Shown: positions 18,099 to 27,127, numbered from the stretch's first letter. The stretch is DNA of 64,000 nucleotides from Psychrobacillus psychrodurans (GCF_027563345.1 NZ_JAMKBK010000001.1), one strand, 5' to 3'. Numbers and translations: made by a program. The notes: generated by a model not told the origin, from the letters alone.

Positions 18099-19325
18099 AT
18101 GACTACTAACACGATGACGATGAAAAGCATCTCCTACAAAAACATCGCTTCACCAAAGGGCTTCCAAGCAACAGGAATCCATTGCGGTTTAAAGCATAAG
18201 AAAAAAGATCTTGCACTACTTGTTAGCGACGTGCCTGCAAGTGTAGCTGGAGTTTTCACAACAAATGCCATCAAAGCTGCACCATTACTCATCACAAAAG
18301 ATGTTGTATATGAAACAGGTAAAATGCAAGCAATCATCGTCAATGCAGGGAATGCCAATGCCTGTACAGGAAAACAAGGTATGGCGGACGCATACATGAT
18401 GCAAAAACTCACAGCAGAAAAACTAGGAATCGATCAATCACTTATCGGCGTTGCATCCACTGGAGTAATAGGGGAGCTAATGAAAATGGAACCAGTAACA
18501 ACAGGTATCAAAGCATTAGAGCCTGTAAATGAACTTGAAGGTGCAATTGACTTTTCTCTAGCAATCATGACTACAGATACCGTAACAAAAAATACAACAT
18601 ATCAAACAATCATTGACGGTAAAGAGGTTATTATCGCAGGAACGGCAAAAGGCTCTGGCATGATCGAACCAAATATGGCAACGATGCTCGGTTTTATTAC
18701 AACCGATGCGAATATCGAATCCACCCATCTTCAAGACGCACTAAAAGCTATCACCGACGTGACTTTCAATGCAATTACCGTAGATGGCGATACATCGACA
18801 AATGATATGGTTATCGTGATGGCAAATGGAATGGCACAAAACAATCCATTAACTCCGGACCATCCAGATTGGGAAAACTTTGTGCAAACCTTACACACTG
18901 TGTCACAGGATCTAGCTAAAATGATCGCCAAAGACGGAGAAGGCGCAACGAAATTAATTGAAGTGGAAGTAAAAGGTGCCATTACAGACATAGAAGCCCG
19001 TAATATAGCAAAAACCGTAGTAGGTTCTCCGCTTGTAAAAACTGCCATCTTCGGAAATGATGCGAACTGGGGAAGAATCATCGCTGCAGTCGGCTATAGT
19101 GGTGCAACAATCGATCCAAACGCTATTACAATCCTACTCGGCACAACAAAAGTAGTAGAAAATGGAGAGCCCGTTCCATTCTCAGAAGATGATTTAATCA
19201 TTTATTTGAAGCAACCAGAAGTCAAGATCTTCGTCGATATACATCAAGGCAATGGTCAAGGAACTGCATGGGGGTGCGATTTGACATATGACTACGTCCA
19301 AATCAACGCAACTTACCGCTCCTAA
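18099..19325 (+). CDS. argJ: Bifunctional ornithine acetyltransferase / N-acetylglutamate synthase
   Basis: 408 residues. The self-cleavage site is in EPNMATMLGF, where the Thr (about 195) becomes the new N-terminal nucleophile of the beta chain. It transfers acetyl from N-acetylornithine to glutamate (acetyl recycling) and may also use acetyl-CoA. It lies 18 bp after argC behind GAGGAGG. Its 3' end overlaps the argB start by 38 bp. Confidence 0.96.
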   Translation: MTTNTMTMKSISYKNIASPKGFQATGIHCGLKHKKKDLALLVSDVPASVAGVFTTNAIKAAPLLITKDVVYETGKMQAIIVNAGNANACTGKQGMADAYMMQKLTAEKLGIDQSLIGVASTGVIGELMKMEPVTTGIKALEPVNELEGAIDFSLAIMTTDTVTKNTTYQTIIDGKEVIIAGTAKGSGMIEPNMATMLGFITTDANIESTHLQDALKAITDVTFNAITVDGDTSTNDMVIVMANGMAQNNPLTPDHPDWENFVQTLHTVSQDLAKMIAKDGEGATKLIEVEVKGAITDIEARNIAKTVVGSPLVKTAIFGNDANWGRIIAAVGYSGATIDPNAITILLGTTKVVENGEPVPFSEDDLIIYLKQPEVKIFVDIHQGNGQGTAWGCDLTYDYVQINATYRS

Positions 19326-20067
19326 AAGCATCGTCATCAAGCTTGGTGGTAGCATGCTCGATGGGTTAAATGAAAACTTCTTCGCCAATTTCAAAAAACT
19401 TCAAGCAACGGGTCATCAAATCGTAATTGTCCACGGTGGAGGCCCAGCTATCAATAAGGCTCTTGCTAATAATGGAATATCGACCACATCTATTAACGGA
19501 ATACGTGTGACATCCGCTGAAGCAATTGGAATTGTTCAATCTACCCTGGTTGGTCAAGTAAATCCAGCACTAGTTCACCAGCTGAATAAAAGCGGTATCC
19601 AAGCAATAGGGCTTAGCGGCTACGATAACCAATTATTACAGTGCACGATACTAGACAAATCAACGTACGGTTTTGTCGGAGAAGTCCAGCAAGTGAATAC
19701 CTCATTTATTGAAATGTTGCTGAAAAACGGAATCACTCCAGTCATTTCAAGTATTAGCTGCACGACAGATGGAGAACCACTTAACATTAATGCCGACACT
19801 GTAGCAAGCGAAATTGCTTTAGCAATAAAAGCGGAAAGCTTACAACTCGTTACCGACACTCCAGGTATAAAAATAGATGGTGAGATACAAGAAACTGTTA
19901 CCTCTGAAAAAGTTACAGACTGGATTATTTCTGGTGATATTTACGGAGGAATGATTCCAAAAGTAACAGCAGCACTTGACTGCCTTGCAGCAGGCATACC
20001 ATCCGTCCAAATCGTAGGCGATCAGCTTTCTGGCACAACAATTTTGCAGCAGGAGGTATACGCATGA
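19288..20067 (+). CDS. argB: Acetylglutamate kinase
   Basis: 259 residues of the amino-acid kinase family: the nucleotide/phosphate loop KLGGSMLDG near the N-terminus, the glycine-rich VHGGGPAINKAL, and the C-terminal GGMIPKVTAALDCL. It phosphorylates N-acetylglutamate, usually the feedback-inhibited step. The start at 19288 lies inside argJ; GGGGGTG a few bases upstream can serve as ribosome site, and the ~13 residues before KSIVIKLGG are a non-conserved extension. It overlaps argD by 4 bp. Confidence 0.95.
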   Translation: MTTSKSTQLTAPKSIVIKLGGSMLDGLNENFFANFKKLQATGHQIVIVHGGGPAINKALANNGISTTSINGIRVTSAEAIGIVQSTLVGQVNPALVHQLNKSGIQAIGLSGYDNQLLQCTILDKSTYGFVGEVQQVNTSFIEMLLKNGITPVISSISCTTDGEPLNINADTVASEIALAIKAESLQLVTDTPGIKIDGEIQETVTSEKVTDWIISGDIYGGMIPKVTAALDCLAAGIPSVQIVGDQLSGTTILQQEVYA

Positions 20068-21188
20068 ACTCTTTATTCCAAAACTATACTCGCCGACCTA
20101 TTCACCTAGTGAAAGGAAAGGGTACCATCGTTACCGACGACACTGGAAAAGACTATCTCGATTTCACAAGTGGTATAGCCGTGCTCAGTCTTGGTCATAC
20201 TCATCCTGCGATAGTTCAAGCGATTCAACAACAAAGCGAAAAACTCTGGCATGTATCTAACTTGTTCGAAAGTCCCGAACAAGAAAAACTTGCTGAAACA
20301 CTTGTAAACGATACACACTTCGCACACGCATTCTTTTGCAACAGCGGAGCAGAGGCGAACGAAGCAGCTATCAAGCTAGCGCGCAAACATACTGGGAAAC
20401 ATACCATCATCACATTTGAAAAATCATTCCACGGACGCACATTCGGCGCCATGTCCGCCACTGGCCAAGGCAAGGTACGCAACGGCTTCGGTCCATTACT
20501 TGAAACCTTTCGTACTGTACCCTTCAATGACGTAACAGCCTTAAAAGCAGTAATCGATGATGAAGTTGGCGCGATCATGCTCGAAGTAATACAAGGGGAA
20601 GGTGGCGTTAACCAAGTAACACCTGAATTCGCTCATGCCATCACCGACATATGCGCATCTAACGGAATCTTGCTCATAGTAGACGAAGTCCAAACAGGTA
20701 TCTCTCGTACTGGTACCCGCTATGCATACGAGCAAACAGTCCTAAAACCTGACATCATGACGTTAGCCAAAGGACTTGGTGGCGGCTTCCCAATCGGAGC
20801 CATGCTCGGAACAGCAGAACTACACGACACATTGGGTCCCGGCACACACGGCACGACCTTCGGAGGAAATCCTCTAGCTGTAGCCGTCGCACAAACAGTT
20901 CTAGACAATGTATTTATGCCAGAATTTATAGCAGAAGTGAATAAAAAATCTGCTTATTTTATCGAGAAATTAAACGAAGCATTACCAACAAACCAGCTAG
21001 TCGGCTCTGGTCTATTACTCGGAATCGTCTGCGAAGAAGATGTTGCAGCCTACATAACAGCAGCCGACGAAGCAGGTCTACTACTAGTAGCGGCAGGACC
21101 CAACGTAATCCGCCTCCTGCCGCCACTAACCGTAACAACCGAAGAAATCGACCAAGCCGTCGACATCTTAAAAACCATCCTATCTTAA
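20064..21188 (+). CDS. argD: Acetylornithine aminotransferase
   Basis: 374 residues, class III PLP aminotransferase. The PLP lysine is in MTLAKGLGGGFPIGAML (about 236), and GSH-type phosphate contacts and the NSGAEANEAAIKLAR motif near residue 95 are present. It converts N-acetylglutamate semialdehyde to N-acetylornithine. It overlaps argB by 4 bp. The operon ends here with a terminator; carAB and argF, which follow argD in several Bacillus, are not present. Confidence 0.95.
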   Translation: MNSLFQNYTRRPIHLVKGKGTIVTDDTGKDYLDFTSGIAVLSLGHTHPAIVQAIQQQSEKLWHVSNLFESPEQEKLAETLVNDTHFAHAFFCNSGAEANEAAIKLARKHTGKHTIITFEKSFHGRTFGAMSATGQGKVRNGFGPLLETFRTVPFNDVTALKAVIDDEVGAIMLEVIQGEGGVNQVTPEFAHAITDICASNGILLIVDEVQTGISRTGTRYAYEQTVLKPDIMTLAKGLGGGFPIGAMLGTAELHDTLGPGTHGTTFGGNPLAVAVAQTVLDNVFMPEFIAEVNKKSAYFIEKLNEALPTNQLVGSGLLLGIVCEEDVAAYITAADEAGLLLVAAGPNVIRLLPPLTVTTEEIDQAVDILKTILS

Positions 21189-21232
21189 TAACCACTTGAA
21201 TTAAAGCGCTCAGCGAACCGCTATTCACAACC

Positions 21233-21262
21233 AAGGACCTGCCATTCCGGCAGGTCCTTTAA
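21233..21262 (+). terminator. Terminator of argCJBD
   Basis: Perfect AAGGACCTGCC / GGCAGGTCCTT stem with a 5-nt loop, followed by a short T-run, 45 bases after argD. Confidence 0.88.
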
Positions 21263-21297
21263 TGTATACAGCAACAACTTTCAAATAACCCCGGTCC

Positions 21298-21916
21298 GCA
21301 AGTTTAAAAAGAATGCATTTCTCCCATGCGAAAGCCGATTGTATCGAAAAAATCCAAATAATCCCAGTGCGCAAGTAAACCTCCACTGAAAGCAAGTAAG
21401 CTATGATCATGAGCAAGTACTCAACCCGACTCCGCAAGTAAATCCACCACGAAAGCAAGTAACCCCCATCTCTCCGCAAGTAAAACCCAAAAAGGAAAGA
21501 TTTTCGGCCATGCAAAAAGCCAATTGCATTGAAAAGAATCCAAATAGTCCCAGTCCGCAAGTAAACCTCTATTGAAAGCAAGTAACCTATGATTATGAAC
21601 AAGTATTTAACCGAACTCCGCAAGTAAATCCACCGCGAAAGCAAGTAACCCGCATCCCACCGCAAGTAAAACCCAAAAAGGAAGCCTTTCGCCCATGCGA
21701 AAAGCCAACTGCATTGAAAAAATTTCAAATAGTCCCAATCCGCAAGTAAACCTCCACTGAAAGCAAGTAACCTAGGATCATGAGCAAGTACTCAACCCGA
21801 CTCCGCAAGTAAATCCACCATGAGACCAAGTAACCCCCATCTCTCCGCAAGTAAACTTCCACTGAAAGCAAGTAACCTATGATCATGAGCAAGTACTCAA
21901 CCCAACTCCGCAAGTA
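21298..21916 (+). repeat. Phased GCAAGTA array 3
   Basis: 22 heptamer positions (19 exact; variants GCAAGTT at 21298, ACAAGTA at 21599, CCAAGTA at 21826). Runs at exact 21-bp steps: 21371-21476 (six), 21557-21662 (six) and 21742-21910 (nine without a break). Spacers of about 75-80 bp contain an array-specific sequence (AACCCAAAAAGGAA and AAAGCCAA...TGCATTGAAAA). All copies are on the + strand. The array lies between the convergent argD and XRE-cupin genes. Confidence 0.9.
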
Positions 21917-21934
21917 AATCAAACCACACCAACC

Positions 21935-21967
21935 AAAAAAGGCCCTCCGCTCACACGAAGGACCTCC
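21935..21967 (-). terminator. Probable terminator of the XRE-cupin gene
   Basis: On the - strand AGGTCCTT and AGGGCCTT flank a short loop and run into TTTTTT; the stem includes a G:T pair. Confidence 0.55.
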
Positions 21968-21974
21968 CAAAAAC

Positions 21975-22529
21975 CTAAAAATCATGAGTCATCGTCCAAA
22001 CAGCAATCGCGTCCGTATCCCCATCGTTCATAAAACGATGCGGAAGCGAGCTATCAAAGTAAATACTATCCCCTTCATCGATAAGGTAAACCTCGCCCTC
22101 AATTTCAATCCTCAAACTACCAACTAGCATCAGACCGCATTCTTCGCCACCATGGAACATAAGTGGATCATCAGTGCCTTCGCCTGGCGACACAATCATC
22201 TTAAAAAAGCTCATCTGCTTGCCTGAACTTGGCGACAAAAGTTCATATCCGACATTTGGTCGCACGCGTTTTATGAAATGACCCTCACCTTTGCGGGTCA
22301 AAGTTACTGCATTATTTTCTTCTGCTTCAAAGAACGAAAACACAGGAACCTTCAAACTATGGCTTAATTTCCATAAAGTCTCCAGAGAGGGGGATACTTG
22401 TCCGCGCTCTATTTGAGAAATCATACTCTGGCTCACACTAGCTTTTTTCGCCAATTCATCGGAAGTCAATCCTTGAAATCTACGTAAATACCTAATTCGT
22501 TTACCAACCTCACTTTTGGGAAAAACCAA
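21975..22529 (-). CDS. XRE-family regulator with C-terminal cupin sensor domain
   Basis: 184 residues: helix-turn-helix about 8-62 (LTSDELAKKASVSQSMISQI) and cupin_2 about 110-180 (FHGGEECGLMLVGSLRIEIE...GDSIYFDSSLPHRF). Such regulators bind a small ligand or metal in the cupin and control adjacent transport or catabolic genes. Start: a TTG at 22529 has AAAGGAG with an 8-nt spacer; an upstream ATG (22559) has no ribosome site. It is divergent from the amino-acid ABC transporter across 264 bp of A+T-rich DNA and is its most likely regulator. Confidence 0.88.
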   Translation of the reverse strand: MVFPKSEVGKRIRYLRRFQGLTSDELAKKASVSQSMISQIERGQVSPSLETLWKLSHSLKVPVFSFFEAEENNAVTLTRKGEGHFIKRVRPNVGYELLSPSSGKQMSFFKMIVSPGEGTDDPLMFHGGEECGLMLVGSLRIEIEGEVYLIDEGDSIYFDSSLPHRFMNDGDTDAIAVWTMTHDF

Positions 22530-22793
22530 TTTAAACACTCCTTTTGAATAAAGATACAATATACAGAATAATAAAACATTATGATATTAAAATCAAAAAT
22601 ACTAATATTATAATAAAAAGCATATAATACAACTATACATAATCTATTTTGCACCTTTATTCTAATAGAATCAATAATAAAAATATTATAACTAATTATT
22701 TTTTATGTAGACACGTGAATAATAATAATTTATACTACTAATAATTCACTAGTTTCATAAGGGGAACTGAATAAAAAAACGGGGGTTAAGTTT

Positions 22794-23615
22794 ATGAAGA
22801 AATGGTTAGTGGCAGTACTAATGATTACCATGTTAATCATTGCTGGATGTAGCAATGATTCAGGTGGTGGAGTTTCAACAGAAAACTCTACAATTCAAAA
22901 AGTATTAAAAGAGAAAAAACTAATTATCGGGATGTCATCAGGATATTTTCCATTTGATATGAAAAATCCAGATGGTGACTTTGTTGGGTATGACGTAGAT
23001 TTCGCAAATGCGCTTGGAGAAGCACTTGGAGTGAAAGTGGAGTACAAGCAATTTACATTTGACGGATTGATTCCAGCATTACAAACAGGGGAAGTTGACA
23101 TGATTTTCGCTGGTATGACAATAACAGGTAGCCGTGCTTTGGCGGTTAGCTTTGCAGATCCTTATTTCCAAACTGGTCAAGCAGTGATGGTTCCAGGGGA
23201 TGATACACAAACAAAAACATGGCAAGAACTAGATGTTAAAGGAACTAAAATCGCTGTTGGTATTGGAACTACTGGTGCTCTACTTGCAAAAGATGTATTC
23301 AAAAACGCAGAAATCATGGACTTTGAAGATTTCCCAGCAGCTGCAGCAGCAATGGCTCAAGGCCAAGCAGCAGCTGTAGTATACGATGAGCCTGCAATCG
23401 CTGTATGGAAATTACGTAACGGCGATGCTGTAAATCAACTTGAAGGTTTAATTTCTACAGAAAACTTAGGGATTGCAATTAAGAAAAATGATTTCGAAAC
23501 CATTCAATGGGTTAACTCATTCTTAAGCAGCTATCTTGGAAGTCCATCAGAACTTGCATCACGTGCAAAATGGTTCGAATCTTCTGAATGGTTAGATGAA
23601 GTAGTAGAGGAATAG
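22794..23615 (+). CDS. Amino-acid ABC transporter substrate-binding lipoprotein
   Basis: 273 residues. A lipoprotein signal ends in LIIAGC (Cys about 19), then comes a Ser/Gly linker and a type-II periplasmic-binding fold of family 3 (FPFDMKNPDGDFVGYDVDFA, then GEVDMIFAGMTITGSRA). It captures a polar amino acid (glutamine/cystine/arginine class; the exact ligand is not resolvable) outside the membrane for the permease and ATPase encoded next. Confidence 0.92.
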   Translation: MKKWLVAVLMITMLIIAGCSNDSGGGVSTENSTIQKVLKEKKLIIGMSSGYFPFDMKNPDGDFVGYDVDFANALGEALGVKVEYKQFTFDGLIPALQTGEVDMIFAGMTITGSRALAVSFADPYFQTGQAVMVPGDDTQTKTWQELDVKGTKIAVGIGTTGALLAKDVFKNAEIMDFEDFPAAAAAMAQGQAAAVVYDEPAIAVWKLRNGDAVNQLEGLISTENLGIAIKKNDFETIQWVNSFLSSYLGSPSELASRAKWFESSEWLDEVVEE

Positions 23616-23697
23616 GGACTAGCGCTGAGTAGTGATCAAATATCTACTCAGTGCATATTCTTGCAAAACACTCAGCCAACTTAGAGGAGGAACAACT

Positions 23698-24357
23698 ATG
23701 TATCAATATGACTGGAGTGTCATAAGTCGAAATATGGACGTGTTCATCGAAGGTGCGCTGAAAACGCTTGAGATTTCTGCGATTTCCATCCTTCTAGCAA
23801 TTCCAATAGGCATTCTATTTGGACTCGGACGTATTTCTAAAAACAAGATCGTATTTATCATTTCATCCGCATACATAGAAATAATGCGAGGGGTACCACT
23901 ACTGGTTCTACTCATCTGGATTTTCTACGTACTTGGACAATTTTTCTCATTAGGCTCCTACTGGGGTTCAATTACTGGTCTTTCCCTGTTTGCTGGAGCA
24001 TTCATCGCTGAAATAGTTCGATCTGGTATTCAAGGTGTTCCAAAGGGACAAATGGAGGCAGCTCGCTCATTAGGTATGTCCCATACAAAAGCGATGATTC
24101 ATATTATTTTACCGCAAGCATTTAGACGTGTATTGCCGCCGCTTGCATCACAATTCATCATGCTAATAAAAGATTCATCACTTATATCTGTAATAGCAGC
24201 ATCCGAATTAACGCTAGCAGCAAAAAACTTAGTGGCAACATCATTCCGATCCATTGAAGTATGGACATTCGTCGCGCTAATCTATTTCATCATGACATTC
24301 AGCCTATCGTTAATCATTCGATACTTCGAAAAACGATTACTAAAAGGCGAGGCATAA
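23698..24357 (+). CDS. Amino-acid ABC transporter permease
   Basis: 219 residues from ATG 23698 (MYQYDWSVISRNMDVF), which has GAGGAGG ahead of it; an in-frame start at 23632 lacks a ribosome site. It has five membrane segments. The His/Glu/Gln/Arg/opine-type EAA loop is visible as QMEAARSLGMSHTKAMIHII. It forms the membrane channel, probably as a homodimer. Confidence 0.92.
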   Translation: MYQYDWSVISRNMDVFIEGALKTLEISAISILLAIPIGILFGLGRISKNKIVFIISSAYIEIMRGVPLLVLLIWIFYVLGQFFSLGSYWGSITGLSLFAGAFIAEIVRSGIQGVPKGQMEAARSLGMSHTKAMIHIILPQAFRRVLPPLASQFIMLIKDSSLISVIAASELTLAAKNLVATSFRSIEVWTFVALIYFIMTFSLSLIIRYFEKRLLKGEA

Positions 24358-24378
24358 CGTTAAGGAGGGTGTACCCAA

Positions 24379-25107
24379 ATGATCACTATCAAAAATGTTA
24401 ACAAAAGCTTCGGCGACCACCACGTCCTAACCGACGTTTCGCTTGAAGTACCAAAATCGAATGTTATCGCATTGATTGGCCCAAGTGGAGCAGGGAAATC
24501 GACCTTAATCCGAACTATAAACGCATTGGAGCCGGTAGATAATGGGGAAATAACAGTGGACGGCATCTCCATCCATGACAAAAAAACAGATATCAACGTA
24601 GCCCGCACAAACATCGGCTTCGTATTCCAAAGCTTTAATCTATTCCCATTCTTAACCGCATTAGAAAACGTTACAATGGCACCTATAAAAGTAAAAGGAT
24701 TGAGCAAAGAAGAAGCTGAAAAAAGAGGAAAAGAGCTACTAACTTCTCTTGGCTTAGCTGACAAATTCGATGCCTATCCAAACAGACTTTCCGGTGGTCA
24801 GCAACAACGTGTAGCAATTGCACGAGCATTAGCAATGGACCCGCAAGTCATGCTATTTGATGAACCAACATCTGCACTCGATCCTGAAATGGTAACCGAA
24901 GTGCTTGATGCCATTCGCAAACTAGCAAAAGACGGCATGACGATGGTTGTTGTAACACACGAAATGGGCTTCGCCAAAGAAATTTGCGACGAAATCGTCT
25001 TTATGGCAGAAGGCAAAATAGTCGAACGCGCTGCACCATCTAAATTCTTCACCAACCCAGACACACAGCGCGCCCAAGACTTCCTATCAAAAGTCCTTAA
25101 CCACTAG
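24379..25107 (+). CDS. Amino-acid ABC transporter ATP-binding protein
   Basis: 242 residues with Walker A GPSGAGKSTL, Q-loop VFQSFNLFP, signature LSGGQQQRVAIARAL, Walker B VMLFDEPTSALDPE and H-loop VTHEM. This is the GlnQ-class polar amino-acid import ATPase that powers the preceding permease and binding protein. It is the last gene of the operon; the terminator stem overlaps its stop codon. Confidence 0.94.
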   Translation: MITIKNVNKSFGDHHVLTDVSLEVPKSNVIALIGPSGAGKSTLIRTINALEPVDNGEITVDGISIHDKKTDINVARTNIGFVFQSFNLFPFLTALENVTMAPIKVKGLSKEEAEKRGKELLTSLGLADKFDAYPNRLSGGQQQRVAIARALAMDPQVMLFDEPTSALDPEMVTEVLDAIRKLAKDGMTMVVVTHEMGFAKEICDEIVFMAEGKIVERAAPSKFFTNPDTQRAQDFLSKVLNH

Positions 25108-25126
25108 AGTAATCTAGTGGTTTTTA
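25101..25126 (+). terminator. Terminator of the ABC transporter operon
   Basis: Perfect CCACTAGA / TCTAGTGG stem, loop GTAA, followed by TTTTTATTTT. The stem includes the TAG stop codon. Confidence 0.9.
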
Positions 25127-25293
25127 TTTTGAATAAAACACCATCCTCAAAAACTTGATTCCAACTCTTAGAAAAGATAGATATTAGCAAATGCATTTCG
25201 ATATCCTCTTGGACTTGTTCAAGTAGCTAAACGTTAACCTTCTTGAGAAGATGTTTTAAAGAATCTCCTATTACTTTCGAGGAGGTGTTCTAA

Positions 25294-25672
25294 ATGAGTA
25301 ATCAAGCACTTTGTAATAAAGAAGAGTCATGTATGTATGCTCAAGTTTGTACAGATGTTTGTCCAGTGAAAATCCCATTGCATAGTTACTACTTAAACAT
25401 CGCCAAGTAATAGTAGAAACAGAAGGGAAAGCGCCTATTAGTGAACGCCTTATGATGAAAGCGTTTGGTATCGGTGCATCTACGAACTCTGTATATACAG
25501 GGGACTCTAAAATGGTCGCAGTTAGTCTCAAAATGCTACTAAAAAACAAACAAACTATATCAAATGGTCCTGGTCTTTTAAAAGAATGGACGAATAGTCG
25601 GGACTTCCCGCACCAAAACAAAGTCGTTTCCGGGATTGGATGAAAGATCGGGAGGGAACGAAGGGTGACTAA
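25294..25672 (+). pseudogene. lutB: lutB remnant (C-terminal part, frameshifted)
   Basis: Three frame segments together read like the C-terminus of the lactate-oxidation iron-sulfur protein LutB: CTDVCPVKIPLH (25351-25386) carries the CxxxCP cluster motif, KHRQVIVETEGKAPISERLM... follows in another frame to about 25620, and FRDWMKDREGTKGD ends at TAA 25670-25672 in a third. The N-terminal ~330 residues are missing. A strong ribosome site (AGGAGG) and ATG at 25294 would yield only a 38-residue peptide. LutB normally works with LutA and LutC to convert L-lactate to pyruvate. No intact lutA is here, so this is debris. Confidence 0.75.
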
Positions 25673-26283
25673 ACTACAAAGAAACAAAGTAGAACTACCT
25701 ATTTCAAGTGTTTATACCGCACTCAAAACAAATTCTTTGAAACAAGTATTCATAGAATCTGCCAAGCTTATTCGGGCAGATATAATTGAAACAACACAAA
25801 GAAATCTTATCGAAAGCTTAACTGAACTAATAAAAGATATACCATCAGAAAAAGTACTTTCTTCTATAGAAAGAGGAAACGCAGAATTAGATGAATGGCT
25901 CCAAGCTAATAAAACACCTTGGAACCCAGCACTCGGCTCCCAAAATATCCAAAATGCTGAACAAGCAACAATCGGACTCTCCTACTGTGACCATCCATTA
26001 GCTGAATCCGGCACAGTCGTCCTACTAAACGAACATAACAAAGGAAGATCTGTCAGCCTATTACCGGAAATCCAGATCGTACTATTCCCAACAAATTCTA
26101 TTATTCCAAGATTACAGGAAAGCATGAGATCCTTAAGTGAACGTATTAAACAAGGAGAACCTATTCCAACCTGTATTAATTATATAACCGGTCCAAGTAA
26201 TTCGGCAGATATCGAAAGTTATTTGAGTAGGAGTTCATGGTCCATTACGAACTATTTACGTTCTAATTGATGAAGATATCTAA
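25665..26283 (+). pseudogene. lutC: lutC with a C-terminal frameshift
   Basis: The frame from GTG 25665 gives a LUD-domain protein of the LutC type up to YITGPSNSADIE. It then shifts: the expected ending VGVHGPLRTIYVLIDEDI is present in the next frame and stops at 26281-26283. A single-base change near 26218-26230 explains it. The uncorrected frame ends at 26270 (201 residues) with a nonsense tail. LutC is an assembly/partner subunit of lactate oxidation. Beside a gutted lutB, this looks like real decay, though one sequencing error could mimic the lutC lesion. Confidence 0.75.
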
Positions 26284-26520
26284 ATAAATAGATTTTTAAC
26301 AACGAGATTACCACCATTGGATTCTGTAACATAACTTTAATGGGCAAAAAATGTTTAAACAAATCTACTGTAGTTCCTTCTATTCAACACACGATACTTT
26401 TCTACTAATTAAAAAGGAGGTAAAAACATGCTGACATAATAACATACTAAATAGCACAAGGAGTATATCAAATGATGCTAGCATACGCTCCTGAATCGTA
26501 TCTTTAATGGTAGGGGAGTG
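26284..26520. other. Intergenic stretch without a recognisable gene
   Basis: A+T-rich sequence with ribosome-site-like AAGGAGG at 26413 followed by an ATG whose frame stops after three codons, and another at 26459 giving an 11-codon frame. Probably more gene debris. Likewise nothing is recognised in 26739-27093, upstream of the S-layer promoter. Confidence 0.4.
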
Positions 26521-26673
26521 ATGAACCAAAACCACCTTCTACCGAAATTAAAACAAACCATATTAAGAAATTCAATAATTACACCTATTATCAAGTACAT
26601 GAAACTTAGAGGAGACAATGCCGGTCTAATAGGTGGACTAATTATTTGCTGCACAAATAAAAAAGGGCTTTGA
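26521..26673 (+). pseudogene. C-terminal fragment resembling a ROK sugar kinase
   Basis: A 50-codon open frame ends with KLRGDNAGLIGGLII, which resembles the conserved C-terminal (G/D)DAGLxGA segment of ROK-family kinases; the preceding NHLLPKLKQTIL also fits the helix before it. All catalytic parts are absent. It is followed at once by a strong terminator, as the tail of a former operon would be. The call rests on a short match. Confidence 0.4.
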
Positions 26674-26691
26674 TCATTAGATCAAAGCCCT
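26664..26691 (+). terminator. Strong terminator at the ROK-like fragment
   Basis: Perfect GGGCTTTGATC / GATCAAAGCCC stem with loop ATTA. Confidence 0.8.
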
Positions 26692-26701
26692 GATAAAATA
26701 A

Positions 26702-26738
26702 GAAAAGAAGCATCCGATGTTCAGATGCTTCTTTTCTT
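26702..26738 (+). terminator. Second tandem terminator
   Basis: AAAAGAAGCATC / GATGCTTCTTTT stem followed by CTT. With the hairpin at 26664 it insulates the downstream S-layer gene. Confidence 0.75.
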
Positions 26739-27093
26739 GAGCGATAAAACGAAGGAAGTAGAAGGCTGCACACTAATGAATGTACAAACAAGTTTACGGC
26801 GTTACACATCTATAAGTAACCTTCTATACAGTACATCATAACACAAATATAAAAAAATGCACGCAATAAATTCAATAAATCTAAAAAAATTTAAAAGTTT
26901 TTAAATATGAATATACTTCGATTTATGAAATAAAAGAATAGGGAATCTATAAACCTAAAAAATAGTAAAAATTATTCAGAAAAAAAACTAGCGTTATTGG
27001 TTATATTACTGTAATATGGAATATGTAATAGTGTCCTTGGTGCTTCCAAAATGTCAATCTCGAAAAAAACTGGAAATCTTTTAGTATTTTTAG

Positions 27094-27127
27094 TTGATTT
27101 TAGCATATGAGTTTTGTATACTCATAT
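27094..27127 (+). promoter_or_regulatory. S-layer gene promoter with overlapping palindrome
   Basis: TTGATT (27094-27099), 17-bp spacer, TATACT (27117-27122): a sigma-A-type promoter. The palindrome TATGAGT-N7-ACTCATA (27106-27126) covers the spacer end and the -10, a classic operator position. Transcription from about 27129 leaves a ~90-nt leader before the ATG. Confidence 0.6.

Noticed and set aside
9057..21916. CRISPR array
   Set aside because: The common repeat is only 7 bp, spacing is 21 bp, the intervening sequence recurs from unit to unit, and no cas gene is present.
25294..25410. 38-codon cysteine-containing small gene with a strong ribosome site
   Set aside because: Its sequence (CTDVCPVKIPLH) is clearly the LutB cluster region, continued by LutB sequence in other frames, so it is part of the pseudogene.
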